Shown here one piece after another: positions 51,030 through 59,540 of a stretch of 64,000 bases of DNA. A program made the position numbers and the translations under genes. The stretch covers positions 1-64,000 of the forward strand of contig CAXXJI010000016.1 of assembly GCA_963666035.2 (NCBI GenBank). Direction: 5' to 3'. Position 1 is the stretch's first letter. Each line of letters starts with the position of its first letter. The stretch is from CALMFG01 sp963666035 (GTDB taxonomy: Bacteria; Bacillota; Clostridia; Christensenellales; CALMFG01). The notes beneath the pieces are model-generated. The model ran no database searches, had not been told where the DNA came from, and saw only the letters and a list, made by a program, of their open reading frames with translations.

Positions 51030-52022
51030 GTGACATATCAGCAGTTTTTGAACGCCTTAAAAAGTAAAACCGACACCCGCCTGTTTTTAATCTGCGGCGA
51101 AAACACATACTTTATGCGCGAGAGCGTCAAGGCGGTTTTAGCGCACTTTCATGTCGCACCGGATGATCTGGATGTGGACCGTTTTGACACCAAAGCCAGA
51201 GAAGCAGACATTGTGATGGCATGCCAAACGCTGCCCTTTATGGGAGAAAAGCGATTGGTAGTGGTAGAGGATTTTTTGCCTCTGACTGCGGCGAAAGCAG
51301 GGGGAGACGACGTATTAGATTGCGTCCAGCATTTGGGAGACAGTACGGTGCTGATTTTCTATCTGTCGCAAAAGCCGGATAAGCGCAAAAAGTTGTATAA
51401 GACCATCGCGGAAACCGGCATGATTATCGAATTCGGCGAGCCCGAACTATCCGATATTCTCGCGTGGGTCATATATGCTTTTGCCAATTTAGGAAAAACC
51501 ATTGACCGTCCTGCAGTCAATGCGCTGATTGAGCGGAGCGGGCAGGATATGGTCAGCCTTGCTGGAGAGATTGAGAAAATTGCGTCCTATGTGCAGGACG
51601 ATGCAGTAAAAACCAAAGACGTGGTCAAAATCGCATCTCAGTCCCTAGAATATAATGTGTTTAAAGTGCACGACTTACTGATGAAAAAGGAAACAGCAGC
51701 AGCCTTGCGCCTGCTCAGCGATGTATTGGATACCGAAAAAAGTCCGTTCGGTGTGATGGGATTGATCGCGGGTAAATTTCGCGCTATGTATAAGGCGCGG
51801 AGCATGATGGATGCCAAGTATCCAAGCGACAAGGTGATTAAGCTGATCGGCGGACACCCCTTTGCCGCCAAAATGGCGATGCAGGACGCACGTGCATTTA
51901 CCGCCGAAAACTTGATGGATGGCATCAATACGATGGCGAAAATCGATTATCTGTATAAGAGCGGCCAGATGGACTACGAACTGTCGCTGGCAAAAACGCT
52001 GATGGAGATTTACAGGGTATGA
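51030..52022 (+). CDS. holA: DNA polymerase III subunit delta
   Basis: A 330-residue clamp-loader subunit that opens the beta clamp. The fold is recognised by LFLICGENTYFMRESVKAVL at the N-terminus (a degenerate P-loop region), LIERSGQDMVSLAGEIEKI in the middle and the C-terminal collar helices (YLYKSGQMDYELSLAKTLME). Length is normal. The start is GTG with AAGTGAG about 5 bases upstream. The comEC-holA pair is common in Firmicutes, where rpsT usually follows; here hemZ follows, overlapping by 4 bases. Confidence 0.92.
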   Translation: MTYQQFLNALKSKTDTRLFLICGENTYFMRESVKAVLAHFHVAPDDLDVDRFDTKAREADIVMACQTLPFMGEKRLVVVEDFLPLTAAKAGGDDVLDCVQHLGDSTVLIFYLSQKPDKRKKLYKTIAETGMIIEFGEPELSDILAWVIYAFANLGKTIDRPAVNALIERSGQDMVSLAGEIEKIASYVQDDAVKTKDVVKIASQSLEYNVFKVHDLLMKKETAAALRLLSDVLDTEKSPFGVMGLIAGKFRAMYKARSMMDAKYPSDKVIKLIGGHPFAAKMAMQDARAFTAENLMDGINTMAKIDYLYKSGQMDYELSLAKTLMEIYRV

Positions 52023-53542
52023 GCAGTTTTTTTCTTGCCACCAATACACCTGAGTTTTTTAACGATCTTTGTGAAGAGATTCGTCTTTTTTTAAGTGCGG
52101 ATAAAATTGATCTTCTGCCGCCGGATGAAACGCAGACGAAGACGGGTGTTTATGTTCGTCATGCGGTGGAAAAGCAAGCGGACGGGACATATATTTCGCA
52201 CGCGCAGATATATGATGACGGAAGGCTTAAGGCATCTCATGATTATCCTTTCTCCGTGCTGACCGGCACACCAATTGAGATGAAGCGAGAGAAAAAAAGC
52301 GCGGTAAAAATCAACCTGTACCGACTGATGTGTCGTTACACCGGCAAAAAAAGGCCATGGGGACCGCTGACCGGTATCCGGCCAACCAAATACTTAAGAG
52401 ACCTTGAAAACCGTATTGGGTCGAAATCGGCAAGGGCATATTTTATCGAGTCGCTCGGAGTCAGCCGGAAGAAATTCGATCTGGCAAAGCGGATAGTTAA
52501 ACGGCAGGCGAGCGTGATTGAAAGCATTGGCAAAGCCGCGCTGGATATCTATATCGGAATCCCGTTTTGCCCCAGCATTTGCTCATACTGCTCATTTGGC
52601 TCAAAACGCTTAAAAAAAGGCGATCCGATACAAATGCGGTACATAGAAACGTTGATTCAAGAAATTGAGGCGATAAAACCGGTGATTTTGCATCGGAATA
52701 TTCGGTCGGTCTATATCGGAGGCGGAACGCCCACCAGTCTGGATTTGCCGGTGCTGGAACGCTTGCTCAGCGTGGTGAAAGAGTGGGGAGAGACATGCGA
52801 ATTCACCGTAGAGGCGGGACGTCCGGACACGATTGACGCCGAAGTTTTGGCGGGATTGAAGAGATATGGGGTCAATCGCATCAGCATTAATCCGCAGACG
52901 TTCAAGGAAAAAACATTGATCGATGTCGGGCGAAAACACAGTATCGCGCAAGTGTATGACGCGTTTAGTCTGGCCCGAAAAACTGGGTTTCACCATATCA
53001 ATATCGACCTCATCTTAGGACTGCCCGGCGAAACGCTAGATGATATGCGCAGATCCGTCAAAAAAGCGATTGCGCTTGCTCCTGAAAGCATCACGGTGCA
53101 TACGCTGGCGATCAAAAACGCATCTGCGATGCAACGAGATATCAGCTATTCCGCGAATGAACGAAAAATAGAAACCGCGGTTTCATCGGCAAGGCGCATG
53201 TGTGAACGAAAAGGTTATCTGCCATATTATATGTATCGTCAAAAATATATGAAGGGCAATTTAGAGAATGTGGGCTATGCCAAAATTGGCAGTCACAGCA
53301 TCTATAACATCGATATGATGGAAGAAGTGACTGATATTTTGGCTTTTGGCGCGGGAGCCGTTTCTAAAAAAATATACCCAAGCGAAGGGCGGCACGAACG
53401 CATTGCCAACCCAAAGGACTTAGAAACCTATCTGGCTAAAATTGAAAAGATCATAGAAAAGAAAAAAAAACACCTTTTAGGTGTTTTTTATGTTTTAATC
53501 ATTATGGCATGCTGCCATCCGGCGGCATATACTTTGCAATAA
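52019..53542 (+). CDS. hemZ: Radical SAM protein HemZ (coproporphyrinogen III oxidase-like)
   Basis: A 507-residue radical SAM enzyme of the HemN/HemZ group. The [4Fe-4S] motif is CPSICSYC (Cys184, Cys188, Cys191). The N-terminal part carries the HemZ-typical KKRPWGPLTGIRPTKYL (about residues 116-132). VYIGGGTPTSLD and RISINPQTF are HemN-like. Residues after about 485 (HLLGVFYVLIIMACCHPAAY) look unlike the family: the reading runs through a terminator hairpin and 41 bases into the convergent PBP gene. One A fewer in the A9 run at 53462-53470 would give a stop at 53478-53480. Whether it acts in haem synthesis is unclear; no other hem genes are present. Confidence 0.88.
   Translation: MSSFFLATNTPEFFNDLCEEIRLFLSADKIDLLPPDETQTKTGVYVRHAVEKQADGTYISHAQIYDDGRLKASHDYPFSVLTGTPIEMKREKKSAVKINLYRLMCRYTGKKRPWGPLTGIRPTKYLRDLENRIGSKSARAYFIESLGVSRKKFDLAKRIVKRQASVIESIGKAALDIYIGIPFCPSICSYCSFGSKRLKKGDPIQMRYIETLIQEIEAIKPVILHRNIRSVYIGGGTPTSLDLPVLERLLSVVKEWGETCEFTVEAGRPDTIDAEVLAGLKRYGVNRISINPQTFKEKTLIDVGRKHSIAQVYDAFSLARKTGFHHINIDLILGLPGETLDDMRRSVKKAIALAPESITVHTLAIKNASAMQRDISYSANERKIETAVSSARRMCERKGYLPYYMYRQKYMKGNLENVGYAKIGSHSIYNIDMMEEVTDILAFGAGAVSKKIYPSEGRHERIANPKDLETYLAKIEKIIEKKKKHLLGVFYVLIIMACCHPAAYTLQ
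53466..53489. terminator. Bidirectional terminator between hemZ and the PBP gene
   Basis: Stem AAACACCT/AGGTGTTT (53468-53475 with 53479-53486), 3-base loop, T6 on the right and an A9 run on the left (T-run for the minus strand). It lies inside the annotated hemZ 3' end and 13 bases past the PBP stop. Confidence 0.8.
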
Positions 53543-56288
53543 TCTGTTGATAATAAGTGTTTAACGCTTCTGTGGCGGTGGTGATCTGCTGGGACGTGGC
53601 CTGTGAGTCATTGACCATCGTTTCCAAGGTGCCGACTAGATTATACAACTTGGTCACCTCATCGGGCGTGATGGTGTTGACGCTTTCCTGAATAAAGGTA
53701 CGCACTTCCGAGATGAGGTTGTTGGCCGCCTTGACCGCTTGGGGCCGCTTCACCGAATCTTCATTCCAAGTGGCGGTATGGATATCGCAAAAATAGGTAT
53801 AATACGCCGGGTCGGACGGTATGAGGTTGTAGATGTTGCCGTTTGACTGCGGCAAGAGCAGCGGAAACAGCTGTTTTTGCAGGGATACGTCAATATCGAA
53901 ATAGATGGAATCCTTGTGCAGATACAGAGGCGAAGCCTGGATGACGGTATCCTCGGGGCAATACACGGTGGCCAGTTTATTGCTGGCGGCACAGATTTCG
54001 GTGATAGGCAGATGCCATGTGCATTCTTCGGTGGGCACGGTATCCGCAGTGAACCAATCGGTAATCATCTTTCTGCCCGAAAGGTCCTGCGCACAATTTT
54101 CGGTAGCCAGCATGCCCGAAACGGGGCACACTGTCGCTTTGACCAAACCGAGCGATTCAGGATCAGCATCGATAATCGCTTTGTTCTCAAGCCCGTCATG
54201 GATATCGCTCATGAAGTCCTGCCACAATGGCGCGGCGTAGGACGATGCGTAAGCATTGGATTTTAGAGGTTTGTAATCGTCATGGCCGATCCAGAGCGAC
54301 GCGGAATAGTAGGGCGTGATACCGCAAAAATAAATACCGCGGTTTTCCTGATTGGTACCGGTTTTGCCGCCCACCGTCATACCGGATATGCGTGCGTTTT
54401 TACCTGTGCCTTCGCTGACAACGTCCTCCAGCATATCCACCATCAAATAAGCGGTGGCAGGTTTAATCGCCTGTCTGTGTACTTGCGATTCTGTGGCGTC
54501 CACGATAACACTGCCGTCGGTATCCACCACCTTGGTAAAGGAAACCGGGCTGATATATTCTCCGCCGTTAGCGATGCAGCCATAAGCCACAGCCATTTCC
54601 AGCGGTGTGATGCCCGAGGTGCCGAGCGCAAGTCCGGCAGGGTTGACGTTGATATGCTTGGCATTGACGCCCATGCTCATCAGGTATTGCTTTGAGGTTT
54701 CCAAGCCGACATATCCCATCAGAACCCGAGCCGCGACGATATTGATGGAATTGGTCAGGCCCTTTCGGATGGAAATGGGACCGTAAGTGCTGGCCGATGT
54801 CGCGGGGTACCCAGTGGCGGTATTCCAGCCATCGATAGCAACCGGTACATTTGGGATGATGGTGGCGGGCGAAGCGCCTAAATCCACGGCCGGAGCGTAG
54901 ACCGACAGCGGCTTGATGGAGGAGCCCACCGGCATGGTGGCCGTCACACGGTTGATACTTTTTTTCACGTCTGGGGCTTCTCTGCCGCCCACAATCGCCC
55001 GAAGCTGGCCGGTCTTGTAATCGTAGACCACGGCCGCAGCTTGGGGCTGGATGGTTTCGATGATGCTTCCGTCTGCGTTTTTGGCGGTGACGACGCTGTC
55101 TGATGATTTAGCGGTGCTGGGGTATTTGTCCCAATTTGCCAGCGCGCTTTCCACCGAAAGCTGCACTTTGGGGTCCACGGTGGTATAGATGCGGTAGCCA
55201 TTATTGCGTATCTCAAGCTCAACCGCGTTGCGGTTGGCCGTATCATCGGTCTTAAGGCCGCGGCTTTGCAGGATAGCGGTGATGACATCGTCGATCACGT
55301 ATTCCACAAAATATGGCATATTGTACATGGAATGCACGGTGGATTCTTCTTTAATCTCCATCGGCTCCAAAAGCGCGGTATCGCGTTCCTGCTTTGAGAT
55401 ATACCCCGCTTCATACATGCGGTTTAATACCAGCTCAGTACGGTTCTCCACTCGCTCAAGACTGCCGGTACCGTACATGGCCCGCCTTGGATTATAGGCA
55501 TAAGGGTACTTGGTGATGCCCGCTAAAAGCGCGCATTCCTTGATCGTCAACTCGTCAAGGTCCTTATCAAAGTAATCCTTTGCGGCAGCTTTGACGCCGT
55601 AGTTACCCGCGCCGAGATCGATAGTGTTCATATAGGAAACCAAAATTTCATCTTTGGAGTATTCATGTTCAAGCTGGATGGCCAAATAGGCTTCTTGAAT
55701 TTTGCGTTTGTAGGTTTGGTCAAAGTTAAGCAGGGTATTTTTAATCAACTGCTGGGTGATGGTGGAACCGCCGCCCTGAATGCTGGAATTGACAAAATTG
55801 GAGACCGCCATCCCGATCAGGCGCTTAAAGTCGATACCGCCGTGGTAATAGAACCGCACATCCTCCACCGAGACGATCGCGTTTTTCAGCATATCCGGAA
55901 TTTCGTCCGATGAAGCCCACTCACGGTTTTCACTACCCACATAGGCGGCCAGATAATCGCCGTTCATATCATATAGGTAGGTGGTCTCAGCCTGGTCGGC
56001 GATCTTGGCGGTGTTCAAAACCGGTGTGGTTTCTAAGTATGCCTTGGCAATGCCCCAGACCGCACCAAATCCGACCATGACGGTCATCATCATGATGATC
56101 AGGATGATATTGATGGTGTTTAAAAAAACACCGATGATAAAATTCGGGTTTTTTTGCCGAGGCATAAAGATGGCGCCGTGCGGGCCGAAAAGATGGTCGA
56201 AACGCGGTATGATGTGGGTCGATGTATGATCTTTATCCACCACGTGCTGTTGTTTTTTAGATTTAAAAAGATCAAAGAATTTAGCCAA
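53502..56288 (-). CDS. Class A penicillin-binding protein (transglycosylase/transpeptidase)
   Basis: A 928-residue PBP1-type peptidoglycan synthase. It has a cytoplasmic N-terminus, a membrane helix (about 50-80), a GT51 glycosyltransferase with VEDVRFYYHGGIDFKRL (catalytic Glu142) and GGSTITQQLIKNTLL, and a transpeptidase with SxxK Ser456-Lys459 (VGSSIKPLSVY), SxN in LTNSINIVAARVL, and KTGT at Lys642. An extracellular C-terminal extension follows: a region around 740-850 with several Cys residues, then a helical 75-residue tail (VRTFIQESVNTITPDEVTKL) resembling FIVAR-type repeats. The start is TTG 56288 with a weak ribosome site; an in-frame TAA two codons upstream rules out a longer form. 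Convergent with hemZ. Confidence 0.94.
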   Translation of the reverse strand: MAKFFDLFKSKKQQHVVDKDHTSTHIIPRFDHLFGPHGAIFMPRQKNPNFIIGVFLNTINIILIIMMMTVMVGFGAVWGIAKAYLETTPVLNTAKIADQAETTYLYDMNGDYLAAYVGSENREWASSDEIPDMLKNAIVSVEDVRFYYHGGIDFKRLIGMAVSNFVNSSIQGGGSTITQQLIKNTLLNFDQTYKRKIQEAYLAIQLEHEYSKDEILVSYMNTIDLGAGNYGVKAAAKDYFDKDLDELTIKECALLAGITKYPYAYNPRRAMYGTGSLERVENRTELVLNRMYEAGYISKQERDTALLEPMEIKEESTVHSMYNMPYFVEYVIDDVITAILQSRGLKTDDTANRNAVELEIRNNGYRIYTTVDPKVQLSVESALANWDKYPSTAKSSDSVVTAKNADGSIIETIQPQAAAVVYDYKTGQLRAIVGGREAPDVKKSINRVTATMPVGSSIKPLSVYAPAVDLGASPATIIPNVPVAIDGWNTATGYPATSASTYGPISIRKGLTNSINIVAARVLMGYVGLETSKQYLMSMGVNAKHINVNPAGLALGTSGITPLEMAVAYGCIANGGEYISPVSFTKVVDTDGSVIVDATESQVHRQAIKPATAYLMVDMLEDVVSEGTGKNARISGMTVGGKTGTNQENRGIYFCGITPYYSASLWIGHDDYKPLKSNAYASSYAAPLWQDFMSDIHDGLENKAIIDADPESLGLVKATVCPVSGMLATENCAQDLSGRKMITDWFTADTVPTEECTWHLPITEICAASNKLATVYCPEDTVIQASPLYLHKDSIYFDIDVSLQKQLFPLLLPQSNGNIYNLIPSDPAYYTYFCDIHTATWNEDSVKRPQAVKAANNLISEVRTFIQESVNTITPDEVTKLYNLVGTLETMVNDSQATSQQITTATEALNTYYQQIIAKYMPPDGSMP

Positions 56289-56299
56289 ATTTTAAACCA

Positions 56300-56322
56300 G
56301 CGGCCGGTGTTTGCTTGGCCGC
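56300..56322 (-). other. Leader hairpin of the PBP gene
   Basis: GCGGCC (56300-56305) pairs with GGCCGC (56317-56322) in the mRNA leader. The only good Shine-Dalgarno-like AGGAG in the leader (about 56324-56328) lies on the far side of the stem, about 35 bases from the TTG start, so translation could depend on this structure. Confidence 0.4.
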
Positions 56323-56364
56323 GCTCCTGTTTTAAAAATTCGATGGTGTTTGTATTCGGTAAGT

Positions 56365-56373
56365 ATTATACCA
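56365..56373 (-). promoter_or_regulatory. Extended -10 promoter of the PBP gene
   Basis: Read leftward, TGG-TATAAT (56373-56365), a perfect extended -10, about 80 bases ahead of the start. No clear -35. Confidence 0.55.
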
Positions 56374-56469
56374 TAATTTAAAACGTGCGTTTGTTAAATT
56401 AATATAGAAAATATGAAAGTCTGAAGAATCAAGCAAGGATTGGATCTTATGTACAGCGTTTTTTTGTGC

Positions 56470-56475
56470 TATACT
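56470..56475 (+). promoter_or_regulatory. -10 element before the lipoprotein gene
   Basis: TATACT with TG-C just upstream (extended -10 like), 14-38 bases ahead of the candidate starts at 56489-56513. The rest of the 56380-56470 gap is A/T-rich with nothing else recognisable. Confidence 0.4.
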
Positions 56476-56488
56476 CAAAAAAAAGAGC

Positions 56489-57157
56489 ATGACGGAGAAG
56501 ATGGATAGAGAAATGAAAAAATTCAGGTGTGCGGCGATTCTTACAATGCTGATAATGATACTGCTGTTTTCGGCCTGCGGACTCGATTATACCGAAGACT
56601 TTTTGGCTATGAATGCGCGGTTTAATGAGATGGATGCTGAGTGGACGGCGTTGATGGAAGAAGAAGCAGTGATGAACGCGGCAACGCCCAGTTTTGACGC
56701 GATTGATGATTTTTATGATCGGGCGACGCAGCAGGCGAATTCGGATATGGCAGAACTCGGCGAAATGATTCGTACGCTTAAAACCTATCAAAAGGGTATC
56801 AACGAAAAAGACTATGAAGAATTTATGGAAATTTTAAACGATTCATACAATACCACCGAGATTGCGCTGGATTACTTCGCTTACGACAGAGGGTGGACCA
56901 AAGCCAAGTCGATCAATGACGACAACAGTGCGCTGGCGGAGGAATGGAACAACTTAAAAAATGCCGATAAAACCGCCGCGGTGGCACAAGGGTATAAAAC
57001 CCGCATGCTGGAGCTGAAAGAAAAACTGATATCCATACAGGAAGAAATTGATATTGAGACCTATGACGAAATGATGGGGAATCTAGACGACGCAATCGAT
57101 GCTTTTGATGAATGGGTCACACGGCTGGAAGCGGAAGAAGCGGGGAATAACGAATAA
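56489..57157 (+). CDS. Predicted lipoprotein of unknown function
   Basis: A protein of up to 222 residues that I do not recognise. It has a signal peptide (KKFRCAAILTMLIMILLFSA) ending in a lipobox SAC-G, so it is probably anchored outside the membrane. The mature part is almost entirely helical and acidic, with heptad-like stretches (about residues 40-130 and 145-215, for example ARFNEMDAEWTALMEEEAVM), suggesting a helical bundle. Three in-frame ATGs (56489, 56501, 56513) are possible; the last gives a compact signal peptide. It is monocistronic, between its own -10 element and a bidirectional terminator shared with ruvB. Confidence 0.75.
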   Translation: MTEKMDREMKKFRCAAILTMLIMILLFSACGLDYTEDFLAMNARFNEMDAEWTALMEEEAVMNAATPSFDAIDDFYDRATQQANSDMAELGEMIRTLKTYQKGINEKDYEEFMEILNDSYNTTEIALDYFAYDRGWTKAKSINDDNSALAEEWNNLKNADKTAAVAQGYKTRMLELKEKLISIQEEIDIETYDEMMGNLDDAIDAFDEWVTRLEAEEAGNNE

Positions 57158-57160
57158 ATA

Positions 57161-57190
57161 AAAAAGCTGATGATAATTCATCAGCTTTTT
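57161..57190. terminator. Bidirectional terminator between the lipoprotein gene and ruvB
   Basis: Perfect 13-pair stem AAAAAGCTGATGA with its complement (57161-57173 and 57178-57190), loop TAAT. It has T-runs for both strands and ends both convergent transcripts. Confidence 0.92.
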
Positions 57191-57202
57191 CGATTTCGCT
57201 TT

Positions 57203-58246
57203 TTATTCTTCATCCAAAAATGAGACCTGATCGCGGCTTTCACTACTTGGCAGGGTGATTCCTAAATGCTCGTACGCCAGACGCGTAGCCATACGGCCCT
57301 TGGGTGTGCGTTTTAAAAAGCCAAGTTGTAATAAATAGGGTTCATACACATCCTCAATGGTGCCGGATTCTTCACCCGTGGAGGCCGCGAGATTATCCAG
57401 CCCCACCGGCCCGCCATCGAACTTTTCGATGACGGTTAAAAGCAAATCCCGGTCCATGTTATCGAGGCCCAGACGGTCCACTTCCAGCATATCCAGACCC
57501 GCCTTGGCGGCGGCTAAATCCACCGTACCGCTGCCTTTTACTTCGGCATAATCACGCACACGACGGAGCAGGCGGTTGGCAATACGCGGTGTGCCGCGGG
57601 AACGCATGGCAATTTCAACAGCTGCATCATCCATGATGGGAACATCCAAAATTGAAGCCGAACGCAGTACAATCTCTTTCAGCTCGTCTGGCGAGTACAT
57701 CAAAAGGCGGTTCAGCAGCCCGAACCGATCACGGAGCGGAGAAGTTAGGTTGCCTGCGCGTGTGGTAGCGCCCACCAAAGTGAACTTGGGCAGATCGATG
57801 CGAAGCGACCGCGCCGAAGGTCCTTTGCCGATGATGATATCCAGCGCAAAGTCCTCCATGGCGGGGTACAGTACCTCTTCCACCGAGGTATTTAAGCGAT
57901 GAATTTCATCGATAAACAGCACATCCCCTTCACCGAGATTGGTCAAAATTGCCGCGAGGTCGCCCGGGCGCTCGATGGCAGGGCCGGACGTGACACGAAT
58001 GTTGACGTTCATCTCGTTCGCGATGATATGCGAAAGGCAGGTTTTACCGAGACCCGGCGGGCCGTGCAGAAGCACATGATCCAAAGGCTCGCCCCGGTTT
58101 TTGGCGGCTTCAATATAAATGCGCATCTGCTCTTTCACCTTTTGCTGGCCGACAAATTCATCCAGCGTTTTGGGTCGCAATGAAAAATCCACCGCGTCGA
58201 TGGTGTCTGCGTTCAGTGCACTAACAATTCTTCTTTCTTCTTCCAT
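57203..58246 (-). CDS. ruvB: Holliday junction branch migration helicase RuvB
   Basis: A 347-residue AAA+ motor that drives branch migration with RuvA. The N-terminal SLRPKTLDEFVGQQKVKEQM, Walker A HGPPGLGKT (about residues 61-69), Walker B DVLFIDEIHRL, sensor 1 VGATTRAG and arginine finger region SPLRDRFGL are all present, followed by the winged-helix C-terminal domain (RTPKGRMATRLAYEHLG). Length is normal. It is last of ruvC-ruvA-ruvB, 16 bases after ruvA. Confidence 0.97.
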   Translation of the reverse strand: MEEERRIVSALNADTIDAVDFSLRPKTLDEFVGQQKVKEQMRIYIEAAKNRGEPLDHVLLHGPPGLGKTCLSHIIANEMNVNIRVTSGPAIERPGDLAAILTNLGEGDVLFIDEIHRLNTSVEEVLYPAMEDFALDIIIGKGPSARSLRIDLPKFTLVGATTRAGNLTSPLRDRFGLLNRLLMYSPDELKEIVLRSASILDVPIMDDAAVEIAMRSRGTPRIANRLLRRVRDYAEVKGSGTVDLAAAKAGLDMLEVDRLGLDNMDRDLLLTVIEKFDGGPVGLDNLAASTGEESGTIEDVYEPYLLQLGFLKRTPKGRMATRLAYEHLGITLPSSESRDQVSFLDEE

Positions 58247-58262
58247 ATTATCCTCGCAAACG

Positions 58263-58838
58263 TTATCCCAGCCGCTTTAAAGCGAGCAGAATCAGGTCTT
58301 CTGTGGTGTCGCCAAGGTTTTTCACCGAGGTAATCGCCTTTAGTGCTTCATTGCGCTTATAGCCCAACGAAACCAGCGCATTGACTGCTTCAATTTCCGG
58401 ACTGGCCGCACCGGTGCCGCCGATATCGGCCAGCAGGTTATCGTTGCTTACTTTTTCGCGCAGTTCCAAGATAATACGTTCGGCGATTTTTTTTCCCACG
58501 CCCGAAACCGGCGAAAAAGCGCTGATGTCCGACGAGATGATTGCGGCCGCCAGTTCGGAGGCGTTTAAGGTGGTCAAGACCGACAGCGCCATCTTGGGTC
58601 CAACCCCTGAGATGCCGATGAGTTTGATAAACATATCTTTCTCCTGTTCGGTCATGAAGCCATACAGACTTTGCTCGTTTTCCTTCACCACAAAGTGCGT
58701 AAAGAGCTGAGCGTTTTCCGCGGGCAAATTGGAAAGTGCATGCGTATTGGTGAAGATGCGATAGCCCACACCGCCCGCATCAATCACCACATAATCGGTG
58801 CCTTTTTCGGCCAAACGGCCGCTGATGTATGCGTACAT
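58263..58838 (-). CDS. ruvA: Holliday junction branch migration protein RuvA
   Basis: A 191-residue protein whose tetramer binds the four-way junction. It has an N-terminal OB domain (MYAYISGRLAEKGTDYVVID), tandem helix-hairpin-helix motifs (LIGISGVGPKMALSVL and PVSGVGKKIAERIILEL) and a small C-terminal UBA-like domain III that contacts RuvB (EAVNALVSLGYKRNEALKAI). Start at ATG 58838 with AAGGAAAAACT upstream; a longer in-frame reading into ruvC is not supported. Confidence 0.96.
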   Translation of the reverse strand: MYAYISGRLAEKGTDYVVIDAGGVGYRIFTNTHALSNLPAENAQLFTHFVVKENEQSLYGFMTEQEKDMFIKLIGISGVGPKMALSVLTTLNASELAAAIISSDISAFSPVSGVGKKIAERIILELREKVSNDNLLADIGGTGAASPEIEAVNALVSLGYKRNEALKAITSVKNLGDTTEDLILLALKRLG

Positions 58839-58857
58839 AGTTTTTCCTTGCGTTGAT

Positions 58858-59352
58858 TTATTTAATCGTGAATTTCTCTTTAAAGTTGCTGCTGTGCGCA
58901 TGGCATATCGCCACCGCCACTGCATCGGCCGCGTCATCCGGCCGGGGGATTTCCTTTAAATTCAAAAGCATCTTGACCATGGCCTGAATCTGTTTTTTGT
59001 CCGCACGGCCGTAGCCGCATACCGCCTGCTTCACCTGTAGCGGCGTGTATTCAAATAGTTCGGTACCGCTTTTTTCAGCACAGACCAGCGCTGTACCCCG
59101 CGCATGGCCTACCGTCAGCGCGGTTTTGACGTTTTTGTTGAAAAACAGTTCTTCAAAAGCGATCGCATCCGGCTTGAACCTGTCGATGAGCGTTCCCATA
59201 CTGTCATAGATGGAAGACAGCCGGCGGGGCAAGGGTACGCCAGCCTCGGTGGTGATGGTGCCGTAATCGATGATGGAAAGCTTGCGCCCGTCATATTTAA
59301 TCACGCCGTATCCAATAATAGCGAGTCCGGGGTCTATGCCGAGAATAATCAA
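58858..59352 (-). CDS. ruvC: Crossover junction endodeoxyribonuclease RuvC
   Basis: A 164-residue Holliday junction resolvase of the RNase H fold. Catalytic acidic residues are Asp7 (ILGIDPGL), the Glu pair in AIAFEELFF (about 66-67), and the Asp pair near 139-142 in PRPDDAADAVAVAICH. The start is TTG 59352 with GAGGAG 8-9 bases upstream. It is the first gene of the ruvCAB operon and divergent from argG. Confidence 0.96.
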   Translation of the reverse strand: MIILGIDPGLAIIGYGVIKYDGRKLSIIDYGTITTEAGVPLPRRLSSIYDSMGTLIDRFKPDAIAFEELFFNKNVKTALTVGHARGTALVCAEKSGTELFEYTPLQVKQAVCGYGRADKKQIQAMVKMLLNLKEIPRPDDAADAVAVAICHAHSSNFKEKFTIK

Positions 59353-59383
59353 AAAGGTTTCTCCTCAAAACTTCATTGCATCT

Positions 59384-59413
59384 ATTATACATAAACGAGA
59401 GGGGGTTTGTCAT
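59384..59413 (-). promoter_or_regulatory. Promoter of ruvCAB
   Basis: Read leftward: ATGACA (59413-59408), 18-base spacer, TATAAT (59389-59384), 31 bases ahead of the ruvC start. No LexA/SOS box is obvious. Confidence 0.6.
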
Positions 59414-59445
59414 CTTTGCTTGAAAAAAGAATTTATAAAAAAGAC

Positions 59446-59480
59446 TTGCATAAATATTCATATATGTGTATAATTAATCA
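59446..59480 (+). promoter_or_regulatory. argG promoter with paired ARG-box-like operators
   Basis: -35 TTGCAT (59446-59451), 17-base spacer, -10 TATAAT (59469-59474). The ARG-box core TGCAT-AAAT-ATTCA (59447-59460) has one mismatch to TGAAT-WWWW-ATTCA and covers the -35. A second, TGTAT-AATT-AATCA (59467-59480), covers the -10, with centres 20 bp apart as at argC. The first 14 bases, from ACTTGCAT on, are identical to the argC site. Confidence 0.7.
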
Positions 59481-59540
59481 AATTGATGATTAAAAATAAA
59501 TTTTAATACCTATATATGGTAGTTTAGCAAGGAGAAAACA

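Noticed and set aside
56289..56488. A/T-rich 200-base divergent gap as a possible origin or attachment site
   Set aside because: No DnaA boxes, direct repeats or tRNA remnants are visible; two promoter elements and a leader hairpin account for it.
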